Source: Stomoxys calcitrans | Lineage: Eukaryota > Arthropoda > Insecta > Diptera > Muscidae | DNA: 64,000 nt | Assembly: GCF_963082655.1 (NCBI RefSeq) | Contig: NC_081552.1 | Coordinates: 55,871,610 to 55,935,609 of the forward strand | Direction of reading: 5' to 3' | Part shown: positions 43,485 to 54,964 of the stretch, one piece after another | Layout: each line of letters begins with the position of its first letter | Position numbering within the stretch: the stretch's first letter is position 1 | Position numbers and translations under genes: made by a program | Notes under the pieces: model-generated | The model's database searches: none | What the model saw: the letters and a program-made list of their open reading frames with translations, nothing else | Told to the model about the DNA's origin: nothing

Positions 43485-44363
43485 TACATGACAGCTATAT
43501 CTAAATATAGTCCGATCTTTACCATATTTGGGTCAGATGGCGGGAGACTTAAAATAACTCACTTATTCACATTTCAGCGAAATCGGGTAATAAATGCAGC
43601 TTTTATGAGCTCAGACCTTTAATCGGCAAATCGGTCTATATGGGAGTTATATCTAAATATAGTCCGATCTAAACCATATTTAGGTCGTACGTCAAGAGGC
43701 TTTAAACAACTCACTGTTTCAAATTTCAGCGAAATCCGGCAATATATAAAGCTTTCATGTGCTTTAATCCCTTATTCGCCAGATCGGTCCATATGGAGGC
43801 TATATCTGTATAACGACCGATCGGATGTCGAGAGGCTTCAAACAACTCAGTATTTTAAATTTTAGCGAAATCGTATAATAATTGCGGCTTTTGTGGGCTC
43901 AAAACACTCAATCGGCAGATGGGACTATATGGCAGCTATATCTAAATTTTGGCCGTTCTGGACCATATTTACATGGGATGCAGTAAGGCTTATAACAACT
44001 GTTATAATTTTCAGAGAAATCGGGTTACAAATGCAGCTTTCATGGGCTCAAGACCCTTAATCGGCAGATCGCTCTATAAATAAGCTATATCTGAATATAG
44101 TCCGATCTGAAGCATGTTTTAGTCACATGTCGGGAAGCATGAAACGACTAACCATTTCAAATTTAAACGAAATCTGATAATAATAATTGTGGTTTTTATG
44201 CACTTAGCTATATCTAAATATGGTCCGATCTAAACCATATCTGTGTTGGATGTCGGGATGCTTAAAACAATTCACTGATTCTGATTTCATCGAAATTGGA
44301 TAATAAATGCACCTGTTACCGACTTGAGTCCCCAAACCGGCATATCATTCTATATGGCAGCTA
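43485..44363 (+). mobile_element. Type D element, first part
   Basis: Units with CTATATCTAAATATAGTCCGATC, GGTCAGATGGCGGGAGACTTAAAA and AATTTCAGAGAAATCGGGTTAC. It is interrupted at GGCAGCTA by a mariner-type MITE and resumes with CAAGTGAATATGGTCCG. Confidence 0.8.
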
Positions 44364-44970
44364 AAGGGTGATTTTTTTGAGGTTAGGATTTTCATGCATT
44401 AGTATTTGACAGATCACGTGGGATTTCAGACATGGTGTCAAAGAGAAAGATGCTCAGTATGCTTTGACATTTCATCATGAATAGACTTACTAACGAGCAA
44501 CGCTTGCAAATCATTGAATTTTATTACCAAAATCAGTGTTCGGTTCGAAATGTGTTCAAATTTTGACAAATTTTGTTCAGCGATGAGGCTCATTTCTGGT
44601 TGAATGGCTACGTAAATAAGCAAAATTGCCGCATTTGGAGTGAAGAGCAACCAGAAGCCGTTCAAGAACTGCCCATGCATCCCGAAAAATGCACTGTTTG
44701 GTGTGGTTTGTACGCTGGTGGAATCATTGGACCGTATTTTTTCAAAGATGCTGTTGGACGCAACGTTACGGTGAATGAACACATTTCGAACCGAACACTG
44801 ATTTTGGTAATAAAATTCAATGATTTGCAAGCGTTGCTCGTTAGTAAGTCTATTCATGATTAAATATCAAAGCATACTGAGCATCTTTCTCTTTGACACC
44901 ATGTCTGAAATCCCACGTGATCTGTCAAATACTAATGCATGAAAATCCTAACCTCAAAAAAATCACCCTT
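44364..44970. mobile_element. Mariner/Tc1-type MITE, 607 bp, copy 2
   Basis: Same length, ends and approximately 195 bp arms as the copy at 6121-6727, but inserted the other way round. TA duplication at 44362-44363 and 44971-44972. Removing it restores a D unit. Confidence 0.93.
44573..44790 (+). pseudogene. Tc1/mariner transposase catalytic fragment
   Basis: The plus strand reads MFSDEAHFWLNGYVNKQNCR, then the CTVWCGLYAGGIIGPYFF block and GRNVTVNE, as in the minus-strand fragment at 6312-6521. It keeps only the first catalytic Asp and then runs into the inverted arm, so it is not functional. Confidence 0.87.
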
Positions 44971-45295
44971 TACAAGTGAATATGGTCCGATATGGGCCAT
45001 ATTGCGTTTGAATGTCGGGGCACTAGCACAACTACCGGTTTCAAATTTCGCTGACATCGGACAAAAAATGCGGCTTTGAAAGGCATAAACCCTAAATCAC
45101 CAGATAGGTCTATATGGCAGCTATATCCAAATATGGTCCGATTGGGCCCATTGAAGAACTTAAATTGCGTAAAGAAGAACTGCGAGTCTGTGCAAAATTT
45201 CAACTCAATATCTCAATTTTTAAAGACCATATCGTGATTACAACTGACGGACACACGGACGGACAGATGGACTGACATCGTTAAATCGTCTTAGA
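44971..45295 (+). mobile_element. Type D element, second part
   Basis: GAATATGGTCCGATATGGGC, CTATATGGCAGCTATATCC, ATATCTCAATTTTTAAAGACC, a short GACGG tract and CGTTAAATCGTCTTAGAATT. The TA run and right hairpin are missing. Confidence 0.78.
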
Positions 45296-45357
45296 ATTCG
45301 GGCACAACTGTTTTGGTGCAGACATATAGGCCTTTGAGGATCTTTTTTACAAAGCTA
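45296..45357. other. Short plain spacer
   Basis: Sixty bases without recognised content, ending in the TA target of the next MITE. Confidence 0.4.
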
Positions 45358-45500
45358 TTGGGTTGCCCAAAAAGTAATTGCGGATTTTTCATATAGTCGG
45401 CGTTGACAAATTTTTTCACAGCTTGTGACTCTGTAATTGCATTCTTTCTTCTGTCAGTTATCAGTTGTTACTTTTAGCTTGCTTTAGAAAAAAAGTGTAA
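45358..45500 (+). mobile_element. Mariner-type MITE, left half
   Basis: TTGGGTTGCCCAAAAAGTAA to CTTTAGAAAAAAAGTGTAAA is the same as 32486-32628 apart from a few changes. It is interrupted by an A element and continues at 46690. Confidence 0.92.
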
Positions 45501-46689
45501 AACAAGTAAAAGCGTGCTAAGTTCGGCCTGGCCGAATCTTATATACCCTCCACCATGGATCGCATTTGTCGAGTTCTTTTCCCGCATCTCTTCTTAGGCA
45601 AAAAAGGATATAAGAAAAGATTTGCTCTGCTATTACAGCGATATAAAGATATGGTCCGGTTTGGACCACAATTAAATTATATGTTGGAGACCTGTGTAAA
45701 ATGTCAGCCAATTCGAATAAGAATTGCGCTCTTTGTGGGCTCAAGAAGTAAAATAGAGAGATCGATTTATATGGGAGCTGTATCGGCCTATAGACCGATT
45801 CAGATCGTAATAAACACGTATATTGATGGTGATGAGAGAATCCGTCGTACAAAAATTTCAGGCAAATCGGATAATAATTGCGACCTCTGGAGGCTCAAGA
45901 AGTCAAGATCACAGAAGGGTTTATATGGCAGCTATATCAGGCTATGAACCGACTTGTACTTTATTTGACATAGTTGTTGAAAGTAACAATAAAAAACGTC
46001 TTGCGAAATTTCAGCCAAATCGGATAGAAATAGAGCCCTCTAGAAGCTCAAGAAGTCAAGTCCCCAGATCGGTTTATATGACAGCTATATCAGGTTATGA
46101 ACCGATTTAAAACATACTTGGCACAGTTGTTGGATATCATAACAAAATCCTACGTGCCAAAATTCATTCAAATTGGATAAGAATTGCGCACTCTAGAGAC
46201 TCAAGAAGTCAAGACCCCAGATCGGTTTATATGGCAGCTATATCAGGTTATGAACCGATTTGAACCATACTTGGCACAGTTGTTGGATATCATAACAAAA
46301 CACGTCGTGCAAAATTTTATTTCAATCGGATAAGAATTGCGCACTCTAGAGGATCAAGAAGTCAAGACCCAAGATCGGTTTATATGGCAGCTATATCAAA
46401 AGATGGACCGATATGGCCCATTTACAATACCAACCGACCTACACTAATAAGAAGTATTTGTGCAAAATTTCAAGCGGCTAGCTTTACTCCTTCGGAAGTT
46501 AGCGTGCTTTCGACAGACAGACGGACGGACGGACGGACGGATAGACGGACGGACATGGCTAGATCGACATAAAATTTCACGACGATCAAGAATATATATA
46601 CTTTATGGGGTCTCAGACGAATATTTCGAGTAGTTACAATCAGAATGACGAAATTAGTATACCCCCCATCTTATGGTGGAGGGTATAAA
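45501..46689 (+). mobile_element. Type A element inserted into a MITE
   Basis: Left end AACAAGTAAAAGCGTGC, palindrome TTCGGCCTGGCCGAA, five to six units, GACGG tract, core, TA run and right hairpin GGTGGAGGGTATAAAA. Comparison with the intact MITE at 32486 gives the empty site GTGTAAAAAAGTATATTTG, so this copy fixes the termini of type A within the A-run. Confidence 0.92.
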
Positions 46690-46780
46690 AAGTATATTTG
46701 ATTAAAGTTCATTCTAAGTTTTATTAAAAATGCATTTACTTTCTTTTAAAAAATCCGCAATTACTTTTTGGGCAACCCAA
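46690..46780 (+). mobile_element. Mariner-type MITE, right half
   Basis: AGTATATTTGATTAAAGTTC to TTTTTGGGCAACCCAA completes the MITE begun at 45358. The expected TA duplication is absent on this side (the flank is TTTTTAAG). Confidence 0.9.
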
Positions 46781-47057
46781 TTTTTAAGCGAAGAGTAAAA
46801 CTCATCCCAACTTGGGGTCAAGCAGCTTTGGGGAAAGCCCTACCCTTAAATCCATTCAAACCGTTACGTTTATGGATTGGAAAAATATGGGTATCAAATG
46901 ACAGGTATTTGGGAGTATATTAAGATACTGAAATAAAACTTTGGATCCAAGTGTCTGTGGGCCGACCCAATTCTCAAAATCGACACACAGACGAATCAGA
47001 ACCATATACGACTCAATTAAATGAATTATTTAGAGTACTTAGAGACAAAAAAAAAAA
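46781..47057 (-). repeat. Family E fragment, reverse
   Basis: AAATATGGGTATCAAATGACAGGTATTTGGGAG is the E unit motif in reverse. AAGCCCTACCC and GGGCCGACCCAATTC precede and follow it. An A13 run leads into the next B element. Confidence 0.65.
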
Positions 47058-48596
47058 AACAAGTAAAAAGGCGTTAAGTTCGGCCGGGCTGAACTTTGGA
47101 TACCCACCACCTCGGGTATATATATAAACCACCTTTCGTCAAATCCGGGGGAAAATGTATACCTTATGACCCCTAACAGCTATACAGAAATATGTTCCGA
47201 TTTGGACCAAATACTAATAAGTAAAAGTCATTGTTCAATTGTGTAAAACAAAATGTTGCTCTTTTTAGCAGCTGTATCTTAAAATAAACCGCTCTGAACC
47301 ATAAACGACACGGAAGTTATATCGAACGTTTTATCACAACTCACTGTCCCAAATATCGGCGACATCGGACAATAAATGCGCCTTTTGTGGGCTCAAAACC
47401 TTAAATCGAGAGATTGGTCTATATGGCAGCTATATCCAAATCTGAACCGATCTGAGCCAAATTGACAAAGGATGTCGAAGGGCCTAAGACATCTCACTGT
47501 CCCAAATTTCAGCAAAATCGGATAATAAATGTGACTTTTATGGGCCTATGATCCTAAATCGGAGGATCGGTCTATATGGCAGCTATATCCAAAACTGGAC
47601 CGATCTGGGCCAAATTGCCGAAGGATATCGAAGGGCGTAAGACAACTCACTGTCCCAAATTTCAGCAAAATCGGATAATAAATGTGACTTTTATGGGCCT
47701 ATGACCCTAAATCGGAGGATCGGTCTATATGGCAGCTATATCCAAATCTAAAACGATCTGAGTCATATGGACGGAGGATGTCGAAGGGCCTAAGACAACG
47801 CACTTTTCCAAATTTCAGCAAAATCGGATAATAAATGTGGCATTTATGGGCCTAAGACCCTAAATTGGAGGATCGGTCTAAATGGCAGCTATACTCAAAT
47901 CTGAACCGATCTAAGCCATATTGACGGAGAATGTCGAGGGGCTTAAGACAACATACTGTCCCAAATTTCAGCAAAATCGGATTAAAAATGTAGCTTTTAT
48001 GGGCCTATGACACTAAATCGGTGGATCGGTCTATATGGCAGCTATATCCAAATCTGAACCGATTTGGACCAATTTAACGAAGGACGTCGAAGGGCCTATG
48101 ACAACTCACTGTCCCAAATTTCAGCAAAATCGGATAATAAATGCGCCTTTTATGGGCTTAAGACCCTAAATCGAAGGATCGGTCTCTATGGCAGCTATAT
48201 CTAAATCTGAACCGATCGGAGCCAAATTGACGGAGGATGTCGAAGGGCCAAACATAACTCACTGTCCCAAATTTCAGCAAAATCGGATAATAAATGTGGC
48301 TTTTATTGGCCTAAGACCCTAAATCGGCGGATCGGTCTATATGGGGGCTATATCAAGATATAGTCCGATATAGCCCATCTTCGAACTTAACCTGCTTATG
48401 GACAAAAGAGGAATCTGTGCAAAATTTCAGCTCAATATCTCTATTTTTGAAGACTGTAGCGTGATTTCAAAAGACAGACGGACGGACATGTCTAGATCGT
48501 CTTAGATTTTTACGCTGATCAAGAATGTATATACTTTATAGGGTCGGAAATGGATATTTCGATGTGTTGCAAACGGAATGACAAAATGAATATACC
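47058..48596 (+). mobile_element. Type B element (reference array), right hairpin cut
   Basis: Left end with palindrome TTCGGCCGGGCTGAA (a G-T wobble in the stem). The array anchors GGCAGC lie at 47425, 47578, 47731, 47884, 48037, 48190 and 48343 (GGGGGC), every step exactly 153 bp. The right side keeps the GACGG tract, core and TA run but stops at AATATACC, where a D-like block begins. Confidence 0.92.
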
Positions 48597-49320
48597 TACA
48601 TGTAAACCCCATTTTGTCACAATTCGGTGAAAATTGGATAACTTAAGAACCCAAATTCGGCACGGACATTGAGTGGCCTAATGTATATGTCACTATTCAA
48701 TTTTGTAGAACAAAATATTGGCCTTTTTGGCAGCTATATCCAATTAAAAACCGATCTGAATCATATTAAGGTCGGATATCGTGAGTCTCAGAAAAACTCG
48801 CTGTTTCAAATGTCAGCGAAATCGGGTAATAAATAAAGCTTTTATTGACTTTAGACCACTTAGCTGAAGATCGGTCTTTATTGCAGCTATATCTAAATAT
48901 AGTCCGATCTGAAGCATATTTAGGTCGGGTGTCAGGAGGCTAAAAATAACTCACTGTTTCAAATTTTAACGAAATCGGTTGAAAAATAAAGCTTTTATGG
49001 GCTTCAGACCCTTTATCGGCAGATCGGTCTATATGACAGCTATATCTAAATATAGTCTGATCTGTACCATATTTGGTCGAATGTTGGGAGGCTTAAAACA
49101 ACCCACTGCTTCTAATTTCAGCGAAATCGGGTAATAAATAAAGCTTTTATGGCCTTCAGAACCTTTTTGGGGAGATCGGTCTATATGACAGGTATATCTA
49201 AATATAGTCCGACCTGAACCATATTTATGTCAGATGTCCGCGAGGCTTAAAATAACTCATTGCATCAAATTTCAGCAAAATCCTTCTGTCTAAGCATGGG
49301 TCTGTACATGCAAGTCGTCT
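48597..49320 (+). mobile_element. Type D element
   Basis: A D left part (ATTCAATTTTGTAGAACAAAATATTGGCC) is followed by units with anchors at 48883, 49036 and 49188 (steps 153 and 152). It ends in TCAGCAAAATCC|TTCTGTC, then a short GTCTGTCCG piece. The terminal hairpin is missing. Confidence 0.8.
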
Positions 49321-49335
49321 GTCCGTTTGACTTTT

Positions 49336-49599
49336 TTAATTGCGAAAATTTTTGAAATTCTTGAAGCCTGAGCACAGCCATTCGACACTATGGTGAAGTT
49401 CATCAATTTTACTTGTGCCTCTGAGCAGCTGAGTTAGTGTTTCGTAGGAAACATAAAAAGTATTGTTTCCGATGGTTGTTCCATCACTAAAAACGGCTAT
49501 AATAAGAGTATATTGCATAAATTGACCAACTTTAATCCTCCAAAAGCCGCAATGCTGATCCTTGAGCCGTGCGTTTAGATACAGTCGATTATTGACCAC
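49336..49599 (-). pseudogene. Unidentified protein-like ORF, possibly a captured exon
   Basis: The minus strand is open from an upstream TAA to the TAA at 49336-49338, about 87 codons: NNRLYLNARLKDQHCGFWRI, FMQYTLIIAVFSDGTTIGNN, ELHHSVEWLCSGFKNF. It has Trp, Cys and His, alternating hydrophobic residues, and no match to any repeat of the window, unlike all other frames here. There is no ATG at its start (GTG three codons after the stop). Upstream it abuts an A element end, and downstream a D element. It could be the last exon of a gene, a piece of a transposon protein, or a pseudogene. I do not recognise the family. Confidence 0.4.
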
Positions 49600-49608
49600 T
49601 TCTTATAT

Positions 49609-50588
49609 TATGGGGGTATACTAATTTCGTCATTCTATTGGTAACACCTCGATATATGCGTCTAAAACGCCATAAAGTATATATATTCTTGATCGCCATG
49701 ACATATTAAAACGATCTAGCCATGCCCGTCCGTCTGTCCATCTGTCCGTCCGTCCCTCCGTCTGTCGAAAGCACGCTAACTTTCGAAGGAGTAAAGCTAG
49801 CAGCTTGAAATTTTACACCAATATATTTTATTAGTGTAGGTCAGTTGGGATTATAAATGGGCCAGATCGGTAAATGTTTTGATATAGCTGCCATATAAAC
49901 CGATCTTGGGTCTTGACTTCTTGAGCATCTAGGGGGCGCAATTCTTATCCGATTTGGCTGATATTTTGCACGAAGTGTTTTGGCATCACTTTCAACAACT
50001 GTGGAAAGTATGGTTTCATATAAACCGATCTTGGGTCTTGACTTCTTGAGCCTCTAGAGGGTGCAATTCTCATCCGATTTGACTGAAATTTTGCAAGTAG
50101 TATTTTGGTATTATTTTCAACAACTGCGCTAAGTATGGTTCAAATCAGTCTATGTTTTGATATAGCTGCCTTAAAAACCGATCTTGGGTCTTGGCTTCTT
50201 AAACCTTTAAGGGGAGCAATTCTCGTCCGGTTTGATTGAAATTTTGAATGAGTGAAATTTTGCATGTTATGACTTCCAACAACTGGGCTAAGTACGGCGC
50301 AAATCTGTACATAACCTGATATAGATGCCATATAAACCTATCTGGGATCTTGACTTCTTGAGCCTCTAGATGGTGCAATTCTCATGCGATTTGGAAGAAA
50401 TTTTGTACAATGGCTTCTTTCATGACCTTCAACATACGTGTCTAATATGGTTCAGCATTCATTTTTGGTCCAAATCGGACTATACCTTAATTTTGCTCCA
50501 ATAGGATAACACTTCTTATTTAATATTCTTTGTTTACCTAAAAAGAGATACCGCGCATAGAACTCGACAAATGCGATCCATGGTGGAG
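49609..50588 (-). mobile_element. Type A element, both ends eroded
   Basis: It starts with half of the right hairpin (TTATGGGGGTATACTAATTTCG), then TA run, core, CCGTCCGTCCCTCCGTC, five or more units, and the left block ATGCGATCCATGGTGGAGG. The palindrome and ACTTGTT end are absent. Confidence 0.82.
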
Positions 50589-51913
50589 GCTCAATTCCAT
50601 GGCAGCCAGTTGTACGTACCGGATTAACCTGATGAATGTCTTCATCGCCAAGGTTGTCGCCTTAGTGTACACACACAACATGGTCAAAAGGGTCAGAAGA
50701 ATTAATTACTTCCAATAACTTTCTATTTTCTAGTTTAGTTTTAATAGGAAAAAACTTTCCTGAATACTAAATTTCTTATTAGGCTTCCTCAATTAATGAC
50801 AACTTTCCATTTTAAATTCTATCAACCAAGAATTTGATCATTAAATTAAATAATTAAGGCTTTGTAAAAGATTTACGCCTAAAATATTAGCGCCAACAGG
50901 CACTGGATACTAAAATATATGGCAATTTCCCAAATGAGATGAAGTCATTAGTTGAGCGCACTTAAAATTAAATTAATTTCAAACCATCAAGGCCACATAG
51001 CCCTGTACTACAATTAAAAGGATTTCCTTTCCCCAAAAAACCCTATGCCATTATATGAAATAGTTCCTCGGGGATATTTATTCAAGCCTAACTGTTGTCC
51101 CCAACTACTACCCCACTTTATTGAAGTCAATTTCAAACTCATTTCTAAACAAGGCTTGCCTTCTTTTCGAAATTGATGTTCTAATTTTCCACAAACAATT
51201 CAAAAGTTCTTGCCTACCCTGCATTGCAGCCATTGCTTGCCTGCCTATATGTGAGAGATAACAAATATTCCCCCTTGTTCTTATAGCCTTAAATAAAGCA
51301 AAAAACGGTCTTACTTAGTCTGTAAGTATAGAAATGAAAATAAATTGAAACATTTTAGCAAAAAACCACTTTCATTTCAGACCCATTAACCACTGACCTT
51401 GGCTCAAATCTTTGGGGGAGTAATAGAAGATTTCTTAAAGGCAGTAGCAATGGCAGCCGCAACAGCTGCCTTAATCCAATTTTCAATGATTCTATGCCAG
51501 ATGGAGTGAGTGGACGTTGTTGGATCCATAATAGTGCGAACCCTTTTTGTATACATCCATAAATTTAAATTTAACCAAAAAGTGCTCTGCTTTATATTTA
51601 CACAAATAAACGGTTCTTTTTAGTCCTCTGTGAACTTTAATATTTCATGGGTTTAGATGACTTCAAATTAAGTTGGCCTTTGAACATGTCACAAGTTTAT
51701 GTGAGTGTGTGTGTATTTGTAACATTCTATTCATCTATTCGCTTTTCGTTTTCACTTTGCCATGTTTTGGCCCATTTTATGACATTGTGGCTGCTATGGA
51801 CTTTCATATATGCAAAAGCTGATAGTTTTTCAATAAAGGCATCATAAAAAATTTAAGAGAGTGACCAAAACCGGGAAAAAAATAAAATACTTTATGGGTG
51901 TTGAAGTATGTTT
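50589..51913. other. Plain DNA, no gene recognised
   Basis: The first 100 bp (CAATTCCATGGCAGCCAGTT, CGTACCGGATTAACC) are more GC-rich and may be part of an unknown repeat. The remainder is AT-rich without repeats. Frames are short. Confidence 0.5.
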
Positions 51914-53535
51914 AACAAGTAAAAGCGTGCTAAGTTCGGTCGACCCGAATCTTGGGAAACCACCATCATGGAATCTGCTAAAAATTTACACAAAACAGGA
52001 AGTAAAATAGAGAGATCGATTATATGGGAGCTGTATCGGGCTATAGACCGATTCAGACCATAATAAACACGTAAGTTGATGGTCATGAGAGAATCCGTCG
52101 TACAAAATTTCAGGCAAATCGGATAATAATTGCGACCTCTAGAGGCTCAAGAAGTCAGGACCCAAGATCGTTTTATATGGCAGCTATATCAGGTTATGGA
52201 CCGATTTGAACCATACTAGGGACAGTTGTTGGATATCATAACAAAACACGTCGTGCAAAATTTCATTCCAATCGGATAAGAATTGCGCAATCTAGAGGCT
52301 CAAGAAGTCAAGACCCAAGATCGGTTTATATGACAGCTATATCAGGATATGAACCGATTTGAACCATGCTTGGCACAGTTTTTGGATATCATAACGAAAT
52401 ACTTCGTGCCAAAATTCATTCAAATCGGATAAGAACTGCGCCCTCTAGGGGCTCAAGAAGTCAAGACCCAAGATCGGTTTATATGACAGCTATATCAGGT
52501 TATTGACCGATTTGAACCATACTTAGCACAGTTGTTGGATATCATAGCAAAATACTTCGTGCAAGAATTCATTCAAATCGGATAAGAATTGCGCCCTCTA
52601 GAGGTTCAAGAATTCAAGACCCAAGATCGGTTTATATGGCTGCTATATCAGGTTATGGACCGATTTTAACCATACTAGGGACAGTTGTTGGATATCATAA
52701 CAAAACACGTCGTGCAAAATTTCATTCCAATCGGATAAGAATTGCGCAATCTAGAGGCTCAAGAAGTCAAGACCCAAGATCGGTTTATATGACAGCTATA
52801 TCAGGATATGAACCGATTTAAACCATACTTGGCACAGTTTTTGGATATCATAACGAAATACTTCGTGCCAAAATTCATTCAAATCGGATAAGAACTGCGC
52901 CCTCTAGGGGCTCAAGAAGTCAAGACCCAAGATCGGTTTATATGACAGCTATATCAGGTTATTGACCGATTTGAACCATACTTGGCACAGTTATTGGATA
53001 TCATAGCAAAATACTTCGTGCAAAAACTCATTCAAATCGGATAAGAATTGCGCCCTCTAGAGGATCAAGAATTCAAGACCCAAGATCGGTTTATATGACA
53101 GCTTTATCAGGTTATTGACCGATTTGAACCATACTTAGCACAGTCATTGGATATCGTAACAAAACACGTCGCGCAAAATTTCATTCCAATCGGATAAGAA
53201 TTGCGCACTGTAGAGGCTCAAGAAGTCAAGACCCAAGATCGATTTATATGGCAGCTATATCAAAACATGGACCGATATAGCCCATTTACAATCCCAACCG
53301 ACTACACTAATAAGAAGTATTTGTGCAAAATTTTAAGCGACTAGCTTTACACCTTCGGAAGTTAGCGTGCTTTCGACAGACAGACGGACGGACGGACGGA
53401 CATGGCTAGATCGACATAAAATGTCGGGACGATCAAGAATATATATATGTTATGGGGTCTTAGACGAATAATTCGAGTAGTTACAAACAGAATGGCGAAA
53501 TTAGTATACCCCCCATTCTATGGTGGAGGGCATAA
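51914..53535 (+). mobile_element. Type A'/A element with a higher-order array
   Basis: The left end is A'-like (AACAAGTAAAAGCGTGC, TTCGGTCGACCCGAA, CACCATCATGGAATCTGC), then switches to A array at about 52000. Anchors lie at 52179, 52332, 52485, 52638, 52791, 52944, 53097 and 53250, all 153 bp apart. Microsatellite, core, TA run and right hairpin (CCCCCCATTCTATGGTGGAGGG) close it. Confidence 0.92.
52165..53082 (+). repeat. 459 bp higher-order repeat (3 x 153), two copies
   Basis: The three units at 52165-52623 recur at 52624-53082 with few changes and with shared private variants (ACCATACTAGGGACAG at 52211 and 52670; TCAGGATATGAACC; GAACTGCGCCCTCTAGGGG; GAATTCAAGACCC). The duplication is much younger than the divergence between single units. 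Confidence 0.88.
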
Positions 53536-54346
53536 TAAATTTAGTTGAGGGGCACAACTTTATTCTACATATCAAACTTCTGTCAAACCAGCAAAAATTA
53601 AAGCTTCCAGGAACCGAACAATTGGTCCAATGGTCCAATACTTGGCACAGTTGTTGGACATTGTAATAAAACACTATGAGTACAGTTTTAGCCAAATCGA
53701 ACAAAAATTGTGGCTTTCAGGCGATCCAGACGTGAAAACGAGAGATTGGTTTATATGGGAGCTATATCAGGTTATAGACCGATTCGGACACTACTTGACA
53801 CAGTTGTTGGAATTCATTACAGAACAGTTGTTACAGAAAGGCTACAGCTAAATCGGATAAAAATTGCGTCTTGTAAGGGCTTAAGAATTCAAATCGGCAG
53901 ATCGGTTTATATGGGAGCTATATCAGGTTATATACCGATTTGAACTGTACTTGGAAAAGTTGTTCGAAGTCGTAACGGTACACTACATGCAAAATTTAAG
54001 CCAAATCGAAAAAATTACGCCTTCCAGGAGCTCAAGGAGCCAAATCGGGTGATCGGTTTCTATGGGAGCTATATCCAAATCTGAACCGATATGGCCCATT
54101 TGCAATCCCCAACAACTTACATCAACAATAAGTATCTGTGCAAAATTTCAAACGGCTAGATTTACGCGTTCGACAACTATCGTGATTTCGACAGACGGAC
54201 GGATGGACGGACATGGCTAGATCAACGAAGATTGTCGAGACGATTAAGAATAGATATACTTTATGGGATCTTAGACAAATATTTTAAGGAGTTACAAACA
54301 GAATGACGAAATTAGTATACCCCCATTCTATGATGGAGGGTATAAA
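53536..54346 (+). mobile_element. Type A' element, left end missing
   Basis: It follows the previous right hairpin directly and begins in the A' block (TTTAGTTGAGGGGCACAAC). Units use TATATGGGAGCTATATCAGG. It ends with a GACGG tract, core, a mutated TA run and hairpin CCCCCATTCTATGATGGAGGG. Confidence 0.8.
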
Positions 54347-54435
54347 ATAGAAATTCATAAAAATTTAGGCTGTAGAAAAAGTTTATTTGAAACTTTGTCC
54401 TTAGAAAGATTTTATTGAAATTTTGTTTTTAGCAA

Positions 54436-54496
54436 AAATGTGTTACAAACGGAACGACTATATTGGTATACCCCCATCGTATGGTGGTGAGTATAG
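54436..54496 (+). repeat. Solo right end, A or B type
   Basis: TGTGTTACAAACGGAACGAC and ACCCCCATCGTATGGTGGTGAGTATA form the terminal hairpin block without an array. Confidence 0.72.
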
Positions 54497-54964
54497 CCAA
54501 ATTTCAGACTAACCAGATGCTTTAACAGAATTGAGAAAATTTCCCGAGAAAACGTTTCTGCTCTTAAAAATTCCTACCAGGTCCATCCTTTGCAATTTTT
54601 TTTTTCTTACGAATTTAATTTCTTTTGCCATTATTCCCCTTTCAAGTTACTCCAGATTTTCTTCACAAAATAAACCGTACCAATGATAAACGGAACATAT
54701 ATTCCCTTTTAATAGTTGAATAATACATGAATAGCTACAATCTACCAGGGAAAAAAAGTCGTACAATGAGTGTTGAAGCACTCATCAACGTTTTTGATTT
54801 CCGTGAAAGGCAAGGGAAAAGGAAACGGTTAACATAACTTTAAATAAGTTATGGTGTAGTCAGCATAAAACATCTCTTAAATGCTTATGGTAGCCCAAAA
54901 AGGGAAGTGAAGAGAACACTTTACACTAGTTGTGTATTTCTGAATCTAGCAAGAATATATAACA
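54497..54964. other. Plain AT-rich DNA
   Basis: No repeat or gene recognised. A small hairpin TGAGTGTTGAAGCACTCA lies near 54767-54784. Confidence 0.5.

Noticed and set aside
6121..44970. The two 607 bp MITE copies as an assembly duplication
   Set aside because: They have opposite internal orientation, different host families on each side and their own TA duplications, so they are separate insertions.
52165..53270. CRISPR-like array of regular units
   Set aside because: Units are contiguous 153 bp tandem copies without distinct repeat and spacer parts, in an insect genome.
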